A stretch of 50,501 nt of DNA from SUG1106 sp051883095 (GTDB lineage: Bacteria; Bacillota; Clostridia; Peptostreptococcales; Anaerovoracaceae). The DNA is taken from NCBI GenBank assembly GCA_051883095.1, contig JBJETB010000054.1:1-50501 (forward strand), in the 5' to 3' direction. A program made the position numbers and the translations under genes. The notes below the pieces were generated by a model. It was not told the DNA's origin. It was given only the letters and a program-made list of their open reading frames with translations, and ran no database searches. Every line of letters starts with the position of its first letter. Positions within the stretch are counted from its first letter, which is position 1. Positions 1-6,508 of the stretch are shown here, in pieces.

Positions 1-72
1 GACCCATCGGAGATTCGAACTCCGGACACCTTGATTAAAAGTCAAGTGCTCTGCCGACTGAGCTAATGGGTC
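1..72 (-). tRNA. tRNA-Lys (anticodon TTT), last gene of the cluster
   Basis: The reverse strand folds as a cloverleaf. The acceptor arms are at 1-7 and 66-72, the anticodon loop is CTTTTAA with anticodon TTT, and the T-loop is TTCGAAT. The discriminator base and CCA lie just outside the window, so the gene is cut at its 3' end. It is the promoter-distal member of a nine-tRNA cluster. Confidence 0.96.
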
Positions 73-82
73 ATAAACTTGG

Positions 83-154
83 CTGGGGTAGCAAGATTCG
101 AACTTACGAGTGCCAGGATCAAAACCTGGTGCCTTACCGCTTGGCGATACCCCA
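83..154 (-). tRNA. tRNA-Gln (anticodon TTG)
   Basis: The acceptor stem TTGGGGTA/TACCCCA closes around a cloverleaf with loop TTTTGAT, anticodon TTG. The CCA end is encoded (plus-strand tgg at 80-82). It is the eighth gene of the minus-strand cluster. Confidence 0.96.
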
Positions 155-197
155 ACAATGTTCTGAACAACCACCTTAACCTGTAAAAAAAAATTGG

Positions 198-271
198 TGA
201 GCCCACAGGGATTCGAACCCCGGACACACGGCTTAGAAGGCCGTTGCTCTATCCAGCTGAGCTATGAGCCC
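198..271 (-). tRNA. tRNA-Arg (anticodon TCT)
   Basis: The anticodon stem ACGGC/GCCGT carries loop CTTCTAA, anticodon TCT, for AGA/AGG codons. The acceptor GGGCTCA pairs with TGGGCTC through two G-U pairs. CCA is encoded at 195-197. Confidence 0.96.
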
Positions 272-290
272 ACACAAGTGGAAAAAATGG

Positions 291-361
<71 letters not shown>

Positions 362-372
362 ATAAAAATTGG

Positions 373-444
373 AGCGGAAGACGAGATTCGAACTCGCGAC
401 CCTCGCCTTGGCAAGGCGATGCTCTACCCCTGAGCCACTTCCGC
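373..444 (-). tRNA. tRNA-Gly (anticodon GCC)
   Basis: The anticodon arm CGCC-TTGCCAA-GGCG gives anticodon GCC. The acceptor GCGGAAG pairs with CTTCCGC. CCA is encoded at 370-372. Confidence 0.96.
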
Positions 445-500
445 ATATCAATGTTTTACCATCTCTTATTATTTAATTATTATTAAATTTATAAAATTGG

Positions 501-582
501 TCGAGGGAGATGGATTCGAACCATCGAAAGCTCAGCTAACGGATTTACAGTCCGCCCCCTTTGGCCACTCGGGAATCCCTCG
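501..582 (-). tRNA. tRNA-Tyr (anticodon GTA), long variable arm
   Basis: This is a class II tRNA. The acceptor CGAGGGA pairs with TCCCTCG, the loop CTGTAAA gives anticodon GTA, and an extended variable arm follows, as expected for bacterial tyrosine tRNA. CCA is encoded at 498-500. Confidence 0.96.
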
Positions 583-591
583 ATACATTGG

Positions 592-663
592 AGCTGGTGG
601 AGGGAATCGAACCCCCAACCTGCTGATTACAAATCAGCTGCTCTACCGTTGAGCCACACCAGC
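592..663 (-). tRNA. tRNA-Thr (anticodon TGT)
   Basis: Acceptor GCTGGTG/CACCAGC, anticodon arm GCTGA-TTTGTAA-TCAGC with anticodon TGT. CCA is encoded at 589-591. Confidence 0.96.
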
Positions 664-692
664 ATATCTAGCTTTTCTCTGAAAAAAGTTGG

Positions 693-766
693 CGACCTGG
701 AACGGGCTCGAACCGTCGACCTCCAGCGTGACAGGCTGGCATTCTAACCAACTGAACTACCAGGCC
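693..766 (-). tRNA. tRNA-Asp (anticodon GTC)
   Basis: The anticodon arm CCAGC-CTGTCAC-GCTGG gives anticodon GTC. The acceptor GGCCTGG pairs with CCAGGTC including one G-U pair. CCA is encoded at 690-692. Confidence 0.96.
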
Positions 767-783
767 ATCCTTCTGGTATATGG

Positions 784-856
784 TGGGAGTTACAGGGCTC
801 GAACCTGTGACCCTCTGCTTGTAAGGCAGATGCTCTCCCAGCTGAGCTAAACTCCC
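784..856 (-). tRNA. tRNA-Val (anticodon TAC), first gene of the cluster
   Basis: The acceptor GGGAGTT pairs with AACTCCC and the loop CTTACAA gives anticodon TAC. CCA is encoded at 781-783. It is the promoter-proximal gene. The transcription order is Val, Asp, Thr, Tyr, Gly, Gly, Arg, Gln, Lys. Confidence 0.96.
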
Positions 857-890
857 ACAGCGTCTTTTTATCTGCTCGACACATTTATTA

Positions 891-919
891 AATATACATT
901 ATTTCATTTAATTTGTCAA
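891..919 (-). promoter_or_regulatory. Sigma-A promoter P2 of the tRNA operon
   Basis: On the minus strand TTGACA (914-919) is followed after exactly 17 nt by TATATT (891-896). Transcription would start about 30 nt before tRNA-Val. Confidence 0.85.
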
Positions 920-957
920 GAGAATTTTTAACTTTTTTAAACTTTTTTCAAAGCTTT

Positions 958-996
958 TTTTCGGCTCTGAAGATGACTTCTCAAACGAGCCGAAAA
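958..996 (-). other. Hairpin at the 5' end of the P1 transcript
   Basis: A 10-bp inverted repeat (TTTTCGGCTC with GAGCCGAAAA) begins within a few nucleotides of the predicted P1 start site. No T-run follows on either strand, so it does not look like an intrinsic terminator. A 5'-end stabiliser or processing signal is possible. Confidence 0.5.
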
Positions 997-998
997 CT

Positions 999-1027
999 AT
1001 ATTAGCACAAGCTGTAATAAGTGTCAA
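999..1027 (-). promoter_or_regulatory. Sigma-A promoter P1 of the tRNA operon
   Basis: TTGACA (1022-1027), 17-nt spacer, TAATAT (999-1004) on the minus strand. It lies right after the yigZ stop codon and in tandem with P2 about 108 bp downstream, giving the tRNA cluster two near-consensus promoters. Confidence 0.82.
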
Positions 1028-1050
1028 TGGTATTTTTTGATTTTTTTATT

Positions 1051-1674
1051 TTAGTTTTTAACAAATTTTATACACTGATTTTTCAGAACTGCCTTTCCGC
1101 CTGTAAGATTGGTAACCGCGCCAGCCACATCTTCTTCTTTCTCGGGAGGCAGGCATAAAGTCACCTGCACCACGTCGGTATACGCTGTATCTGAAATTGT
1201 GAACAGCCCTCCTGATGCCAGATTCTGCAGCTTTGCCAGATATGTGTAGTCTATCTCATATGTAAGCAGACACATTTCCTCTACATCGCAAACTCCTGCG
1301 GCTTCAAGTCCCAGCCTGGCACTGCTTGTATAAGCGCGCACCAGACCGCCTGTACCAAGCTTTATCCCGCCGAAATATCTTGTCACCACCACCACCACAT
1401 TGGTTATTCCCTCATTTACGAGAAGCTGCACCATGGGTGCGCCTGAAGTCCCCTGCGGCTCACCGTCATCGGAAGCCCACTGCACCTGAAACTTGTCCCC
1501 CAGAACCATGGCAGGCACATTATGTGTCGCATCCTTATGCTTTTTTCTTATGGAGGCTATGAAAGCATCTGCCTCCTCCTTGGTCTCAGCAGGACTTACA
1601 TAGGCTATGAACCTTGATTTTTCGATGATCTGTTCCGCCTGTCCCTGTCCCCGCACTGTGCTATATAATTTCAT
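1051..1674 (-). CDS. yigZ: IMPACT/YigZ family protein
   Basis: This 207-residue protein is of the YigZ/YvyE (UPF0029, IMPACT) family. The conserved N-terminal domain covers roughly residues 10-125 and includes the hallmark stretch with SDDGEPQGTSGAP and the RYFGGIKLGTGGLVRAY segment. A C-terminal ferredoxin-like domain (DUF1949 type) follows. Bacterial members have no firmly assigned reaction; eukaryotic IMPACT binds GCN1 and modulates translation stress signalling. The length is normal for the family. The ATG sits after AAAGGAAT, and the first 14 nt overlap the 3' end of hflX, so translation is probably coupled. It is the last gene of the long minus-strand run before the tRNA promoters. Confidence 0.93.
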   Translation of the reverse strand: MKLYSTVRGQGQAEQIIEKSRFIAYVSPAETKEEADAFIASIRKKHKDATHNVPAMVLGDKFQVQWASDDGEPQGTSGAPMVQLLVNEGITNVVVVVTRYFGGIKLGTGGLVRAYTSSARLGLEAAGVCDVEEMCLLTYEIDYTYLAKLQNLASGGLFTISDTAYTDVVQVTLCLPPEKEEDVAGAVTNLTGGKAVLKNQCIKFVKN

Positions 1675-2947
1675 ATTCCTTTAACCTCTGATAGTCTGAA
1701 GCTTTAAGCTCTGCATCAAACCAGGTGCCGCTGTCCTTGTACTCCATGGCGAAAACTCTGGCCTTTTCGCAAAGATAAGATGAAATATCTCCCCTGGTGT
1801 AAGGAACCAGCAGCTGAACTCTCACCATGTCTCTGAATATTTTGCTCCTTATGAGCCCTATAAGCTCGTCTATATTTCTGTCATATTTGGCAGAAATGCA
1901 GATATTATCCACGCCCGGAACAGGTATCACAGCAGACGGATCCTCAACCAGATCGATTTTATTGAATGCCATGATCTTTTCCTTGCCGCCTGCACCGATT
2001 TCCTCAAGAACCTTGTTGGTGACCTCTATGTGAAAATCGTGGTTTTCGTAGGATGCGTCCACCACATGAATGAGCAGATCCGCGTATGCCACCTCCTCCA
2101 GCGTCGCCTTGAAAGCGTTCACCAGAGAATGTGGAAGTCTGCTGACGAATCCTACGGTATCAACCAATATGAACTGATGATTGGTGTCAAGAGTCACACT
2201 GCGCTGCTGAGTGTCAAGAGTTGCAAAAAGCATGTTTTTCTCAAATACGGTCTTTTCCTCCTTCTCAGTCAGCGTAAGGAGCCTGTTCATCAGCGCGGAT
2301 TTTCCCGAGTTGGTATATCCCACAAGTGCAACTACAGGTATTTCGCTCTTCTCACGTCTGGACCGCTGCACACCTCTGGTGTTCTTTATCTGAGCCAGCT
2401 CCGACTTGATATCGTACATGCGCTTTTCTATGTGCCTTCTGTCGGTTTCCAGCTTCTTTTCTCCCGGACCTCTGGTTCCTATGCCTCCGCCAAGTCTGGA
2501 AAGCGATTTGCCGAAACCCGTCAGTCTGGGCATGCGGTACTGAAGCTGTGCCAGCTCAACCTGAAGCTTGCCCTCTCTTGATGAGGCTCTGTCTGCAAAA
2601 ATATCAAGAATCAGTATGGTTCTGTCGATTACACGCACTCCAACGGCATCCTCAAGATTACGGAGCTGCATTCCCGTCAGCTCGTCATTGAAGATTACCG
2701 TGTCAGCTTCCATATTTTTAACCATTTCGGCCAGTTCTTCGACCTTTCCCTTTCCGATTAAGGTGGCGGTGTTGGGTCTTTCCAGATTCTGAATCATCTG
2801 TCCCAGAACCTCCACACCTGCCGCCTCTGCCAGTCCTTTAAGCTCCTCCATTGAATAGGAAATGTCCTCATCTCTCTGCAGGCCGACCAGGATAGCCCTG
2901 TATTCGTCTTCTCTTATAACTTCATTGTTCTCATTAAATCTTAACAT
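1661..2947 (-). CDS. hflX: GTPase HflX
   Basis: This 428-residue ribosome-associated GTPase splits stalled or hibernating 70S ribosomes in characterised homologues. An N-terminal HflX domain is followed by the glycine-rich linker GGGIGTRGPGE (about 153-163) and a G domain with P-loop GYTNSGKS (210-217), DTVGF and NKID. The C-terminal extension is of the usual kind. No Shine-Dalgarno sequence is correctly spaced before the ATG; instead an extended -10 box ends 7 nt upstream, predicting a leaderless mRNA. No alternative in-frame start exists close to the conserved core. It overlaps yigZ by 14 nt and may also be read from the upstream yunB-codY operon. Confidence 0.96.
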   Translation of the reverse strand: MLRFNENNEVIREDEYRAILVGLQRDEDISYSMEELKGLAEAAGVEVLGQMIQNLERPNTATLIGKGKVEELAEMVKNMEADTVIFNDELTGMQLRNLEDAVGVRVIDRTILILDIFADRASSREGKLQVELAQLQYRMPRLTGFGKSLSRLGGGIGTRGPGEKKLETDRRHIEKRMYDIKSELAQIKNTRGVQRSRREKSEIPVVALVGYTNSGKSALMNRLLTLTEKEEKTVFEKNMLFATLDTQQRSVTLDTNHQFILVDTVGFVSRLPHSLVNAFKATLEEVAYADLLIHVVDASYENHDFHIEVTNKVLEEIGAGGKEKIMAFNKIDLVEDPSAVIPVPGVDNICISAKYDRNIDELIGLIRSKIFRDMVRVQLLVPYTRGDISSYLCEKARVFAMEYKDSGTWFDAELKASDYQRLKEYEII

Positions 2948-2954
2948 GTGAATT

Positions 2955-2984
2955 ATTATACCATACCTTTCCTGCCTTTGTCAT
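2955..2984 (-). promoter_or_regulatory. Extended -10 promoter of hflX (leaderless)
   Basis: TGG-TATAAT (hexamer at 2955-2960) is preceded after 18 nt by ATGACA as a -35. Only 7 nt separate the hexamer from the A of the hflX ATG, so the +1 should be at or next to the start codon. Confidence 0.65.
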
Positions 2985-3617
2985 TTAATTTATTGCGTCC
3001 AGAATGTCTTCCTTAGGAACCTCCACATAATTGCCCGGCACATCTCCCACTATTACGGCTTCAGCCAGCAGAAACCGCCTGTTTATTTCCGATATTTCAT
3101 CTGTGAAAGGCGCCAATATGCGTATCCGGCTGTTTATGGTGCAATATACGCAGTAACGTGTCTGATTGATTCCCTGTGTTTCAAATTCCGTCTCATACTG
3201 GAATTTAGTGAGACTGAGGGGCTGCACCTTTATTTTTGTTTTGAATGGCAGCTGTGAAAGTATCTTGCTTCCTGTTATGACGCCCAGATTGACCTCTACA
3301 GCCTGCGTGTCTTCCAGGCTGTATGTTTCACTGACCCCGGTCATAAACTCCAGCACAAGCTTGTTTATGAGCCTTGAATCAGGTTCCAGATATTTAATAT
3401 TGCCTTCATCATCTCTCTCGGTGTGTATCAGGGGACCGTCCAGCTCGGAACTGTATATACCCTGCCTCAGACTTGCATTGATTTTCATTGCCACGTAATT
3501 GACAGCAATGGACTCAGATGCTCCGGCTATGCTTTCCCCGTAAGCTTCTCTGAACATCATAAGGCTGCCCGCTGCAACAAGGACAATACCCAGCAATATG
3601 ATAACCGCTCTGCGCAT
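2985..3617 (-). CDS. yunB: Sporulation protein YunB
   Basis: This 210-residue protein is of the YunB family, made in the mother cell during sporulation and needed for normal spores in Bacillus subtilis. It has one N-terminal membrane helix (about residues 4-20) and an extracytoplasmic domain with the family pattern of SxxxNYVAxKINxSL near the start, then GVITGSKxLSxLPFKxKIKV and a C-terminal VPGNYVEV stretch. It starts at ATG with a GAGGGGG Shine-Dalgarno. That site is paired with an upstream CCCCCT in a hairpin (3625-3656), so translation may be gated. Its place after codY may couple it to nutrient status, which is an inference. Confidence 0.88.
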   Translation of the reverse strand: MRRAVIILLGIVLVAAGSLMMFREAYGESIAGASESIAVNYVAMKINASLRQGIYSSELDGPLIHTERDDEGNIKYLEPDSRLINKLVLEFMTGVSETYSLEDTQAVEVNLGVITGSKILSQLPFKTKIKVQPLSLTKFQYETEFETQGINQTRYCVYCTINSRIRILAPFTDEISEINRRFLLAEAVIVGDVPGNYVEVPKEDILDAIN

Positions 3618-3624
3618 AATAATA

Positions 3625-3656
3625 CCCCCTCAAGCAGTATATGCCGCATAAGGGGG
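3625..3656 (-). promoter_or_regulatory. Hairpin sequestering the yunB ribosome binding site
   Basis: CCCCCT (minus strand 3656-3651) pairs with AGGGGG (3630-3625), which is the yunB Shine-Dalgarno. Inner GC pairs extend the stem. No T-run follows, so it is not a classic terminator. Confidence 0.5.
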
Positions 3657-3673
3657 CCGTGTGTTATTTTAAG

Positions 3674-4441
3674 CTATTTACTCGCCTCTTCCTTCAGATA
3701 AGGATTAACGATTTTGATGTAGGTTCCCTTCATGCCCAGGGATTTTGTCTCGATAAGTCGTGCGCTTTCCAGCTTCCTCAGGGCATTCACCACCACTGAG
3801 TTGGTCAGGCCGTGCTGAGAGGCCACCTTGCTTGTGACGATAAGCCCTTCTGAATCCTCAAGCTGTTCCAGGACCTTTTCAAGTGCATCCTTTTCCGAAT
3901 AGGAAAGCGTGTCCAGAGCCATATCTACAGAAAGCCTCAGATTTCTCTCCTTGGCATGCTCCAACTGAATGTTTCTGCGTATCTCAAGTCCTACTACTGT
4001 GGCTCCATATTCGCAGAGTGCGATTTCCTCATCATCATAGCTGTTCTTATATCTTGCCATGAGCAGTGTTCCCAGACGTTCCCCTCCGCATATGATCGGA
4101 ATTATGGCATGATACTTATCCTTCATGCTGTAGTCCTCACCAAGAACAGGTACCAGGCTTTCCCCGATCAGATTAGCCATGGTCTCGTGAATCTCCAGAA
4201 AACCTGCATTGTCCTCATCTGAAACCTTCTCAAATCCCAGCTCATCCTCAAAGGTAGATGTGTCCAGGGCATCAGTATAGGCCACACCCAGCACTCTTCC
4301 ATGGGCATCAAGCACATAGATATTGGCACTGAGAATCTCACTCAGTATCAGGCTTAAATCCTGATAGGAAAGGCTCCCTGTGGTGCTTTCGCTGAGCACC
4401 CAGTTAAGCCGTCTTATTTTACCTAAAAATTCTTTGCTCAT
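3674..4441 (-). CDS. codY: GTP-sensing global regulator CodY
   Basis: This 255-residue dimeric DNA-binding repressor senses GTP and branched-chain amino acids and controls stationary-phase genes in low-GC Gram-positives. The N-terminal GAF-type sensor domain spans about 1-155. A long linker helix follows, then a winged helix-turn-helix at about 204-250 with the conserved ASQHGLTNSVVVNALRKLE recognition segment. Length and order after hslVU match the family. The start is unusual: GAAGG abuts the ATG with almost no spacing, so initiation may depend on coupling with hslU 54 nt upstream. A CodY-like box lies in the leader of the pilus operon at 45387-45401. Confidence 0.97.
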   Translation of the reverse strand: MSKEFLGKIRRLNWVLSESTTGSLSYQDLSLILSEILSANIYVLDAHGRVLGVAYTDALDTSTFEDELGFEKVSDEDNAGFLEIHETMANLIGESLVPVLGEDYSMKDKYHAIIPIICGGERLGTLLMARYKNSYDDEEIALCEYGATVVGLEIRRNIQLEHAKERNLRLSVDMALDTLSYSEKDALEKVLEQLEDSEGLIVTSKVASQHGLTNSVVVNALRKLESARLIETKSLGMKGTYIKIVNPYLKEEASK

Positions 4442-4495
4442 CCTTCTTTTTTAAGCCGCCCTCACGGCTTCAGGCCTGTATAAGCCCACCGTAAC

Positions 4496-5935
4496 CTACA
4501 GAATATATCTGTCCAGATCCTCTGCGTGAATAGTTTCCTGGAATTTTTCCTTTACGTATTCCTCGTCGATAACAACCTTCTCGGTCTCCATTTCAGGAAT
4601 GTTGAAAGAAATATCCTCCAGCAGCTTTTCAAGTACAGTGTGAAGTCTTCTTGCACCGATGTTTTCCGTCTGTTCGTTCATGAGGAACGACATGGTCGCA
4701 ATCTGATCTATAGCATCTTCTGTAAATTCAACTTCAATACCTTCTGTTTCAAGCAGAGCCTTATGCTGCTTGATAAGGGCGTTTTCCGGTTTGGTAAGAA
4801 TCTCCTTGAAATCTTCCTTGGAAAGGCTGTCCAGAGTTACTCTGATCGGGAAACGTCCCTGAAGTTCAGGAATCAGATCCGTCGGCTTGGCCGTATGGAA
4901 AGCACCTGCTCCGATAAACAGAATGTGGTCTGTCTTTACAGGACCGTACTTGGTGTTGATTACACTTCCTTCTACTATAGGCAGAATATCACGCTGTACG
5001 CCTTCTCTTGAAACGTCAGCGCCGGAAGTCATTCTGGAACCTGAAGCGATCTTATCTATCTCATCTATGAAGATGATGCCGTTCTGCTCGGCATTTTCAA
5101 TGGCTTCATCGGATACCTGATCCATATCGATAAGTTTCTGAGCTTCCTGTTCTCTTAAGATCTTGCGTGCTTCCTTGACCTTGCAGTTCTTTTTCTTTGT
5201 CTTTTCAGGCATCATATCTCCGAAGATATTTCCGATTGCGATGCTCATACCTTCGTTGCTCATATCCAGCTGGTTTCCCTTAGGTGCCGCAGTAACCTCG
5301 ATTTCGATGTACTGTTCCTCAAGGAGTCCCTGTCTCAGCTGCTCTCTGACCTGCTCTCTGGCCATTTCCACATCCATATCCTCTTTAGTAGGCTCCGCCT
5401 CCTTTGCGGCCTGACTTTCAAGATACTGCTGTTTCTGGCTGGTGTATCCGCCGCTGTTCATTATGAAATCAAAGGGGCTCTTGGATGCTCCTGTCTTCTT
5501 TTTATTCTTTCCCGGAATAATAGCCTCTACGATTTTTTCCTCTACGATTTTATCCGCTACCGAGTACTTTTCTTCCAGCTTGCTCTGCTTGGTGATTCTC
5601 ATGGATGCTTCCACCAGGTCTCTGACCATGGAATCCACGTCTCTTCCCACATAGCCGACTTCGGTGAATTTAGTAGCCTCCACCTTTACGAAAGGCGCGT
5701 CCATGAGTTTAGCCAGTCTTCTGGCAATTTCCGTTTTACCGCAGCCTGTAGGACCCATCATGAGGATGTTCTTAGGAGTGATTTCCTCTCTCATCTCTTC
5801 AGGGAGAAGGCTTCTTCTGTATCTGTTTCTCAGTGCCAGAGCCACTGATTTCTTTGCCTCGTCCTGTCCGATTATATACTTGTCCAGCTCCGCAACTATT
5901 TCCTTGGGAGTCATGCTGTATAATTTGCTTGCCAT
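4496..5935 (-). CDS. hslU: ATP-dependent protease ATPase subunit HslU
   Basis: This is the AAA+ unfoldase of the HslUV (ClpYQ) protease, 479 residues from the chosen ATG. It shows Walker A GPTGCGKT (about 61-68), a charged intermediate I-domain (about 130-270), Walker B with IIFIDEIDKI, and sensor/arginine motifs GRFPIRV and GARRLHT. It ends in the family-type tail LDRYIL, which inserts into HslV to activate it. A TTG two codons upstream is possible, but ATG at 5935 follows GGGAGGG with good spacing. The gene starts 15 nt after hslV, so both subunits are made together. Confidence 0.97.
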   Translation of the reverse strand: MASKLYSMTPKEIVAELDKYIIGQDEAKKSVALALRNRYRRSLLPEEMREEITPKNILMMGPTGCGKTEIARRLAKLMDAPFVKVEATKFTEVGYVGRDVDSMVRDLVEASMRITKQSKLEEKYSVADKIVEEKIVEAIIPGKNKKKTGASKSPFDFIMNSGGYTSQKQQYLESQAAKEAEPTKEDMDVEMAREQVREQLRQGLLEEQYIEIEVTAAPKGNQLDMSNEGMSIAIGNIFGDMMPEKTKKKNCKVKEARKILREQEAQKLIDMDQVSDEAIENAEQNGIIFIDEIDKIASGSRMTSGADVSREGVQRDILPIVEGSVINTKYGPVKTDHILFIGAGAFHTAKPTDLIPELQGRFPIRVTLDSLSKEDFKEILTKPENALIKQHKALLETEGIEVEFTEDAIDQIATMSFLMNEQTENIGARRLHTVLEKLLEDISFNIPEMETEKVVIDEEYVKEKFQETIHAEDLDRYIL

Positions 5936-5950
5936 TTTCAAATCCCTCCC

Positions 5951-6490
5951 CTAAAGTTTTTCGACAGAAATGTTGTCGTTGGTGTAAACGCAGATGGAAC
6001 TTGCGATTTTTAGAGATTCTCTAACAATTTCCTCTGCAGTCATATCTGTGTGGTTAAAGAGTCCGTTTGCAGCCGCATAAGCATAGTTTCCGCCTGATCC
6101 TATAGCCACAAAATCCTGATCCGGTACTATGACTTCTCCGTTTCCGGAAATCACCAGAATATCATCTCTGTCCGCTACAATCATCAGAGCATCCAGACTT
6201 CTCATTCCTTTATCCGAACGCCATATCTGCGCCAGGTCCACTGCAGCTTTCTTCAGGTTCCCCGAATGTTCTTCAAGTTTTTCTTCAAACTTTTCTGTTA
6301 AAGCAAAAGCGTCGGCAACTGAGCCTGCGAATCCTGACAAAACAGTATTTTTATAAATCTTCTTTACTTTCTTTGCGCCGTTTTTCATTATTGCCGTCTC
6401 ACCCATAGTGACCTGGCCGTCACCGCCGATGCATACATCGTCCGGTCCCCGTCTTACAGCACATATCGTGGTTGCATGAAACTCTACCAT
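5951..6490 (-). CDS. hslV: ATP-dependent protease peptidase subunit HslV
   Basis: This 179-residue proteasome-like Ntn hydrolase is the proteolytic core of HslUV. The N-terminus is MVEFHATTICAVRR. Threonines 7 and 8 align with the catalytic Thr1-Thr2 that directly follow Met in Escherichia coli, so a six-residue propeptide must be removed or the mechanism differs. Bacillus subtilis CodW has a similar extension with Ser at position 2; here position 2 is Val. GDGQVTMG and GSGGNYAYAA are typical conserved segments. It starts at ATG after GGAGG, 18 nt downstream of topA. Confidence 0.96.
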   Translation of the reverse strand: MVEFHATTICAVRRGPDDVCIGGDGQVTMGETAIMKNGAKKVKKIYKNTVLSGFAGSVADAFALTEKFEEKLEEHSGNLKKAAVDLAQIWRSDKGMRSLDALMIVADRDDILVISGNGEVIVPDQDFVAIGSGGNYAYAAANGLFNHTDMTAEEIVRESLKIASSICVYTNDNISVEKL

Positions 6491-6508
6491 ATAAAATACC
6501 TCCGATTT

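Noticed and set aside
958..996. The hairpin between the two tRNA promoters as an intrinsic terminator of yigZ
   Set aside because: No U-run follows the stem on the minus strand, and it lies at the predicted 5' end of a transcript.
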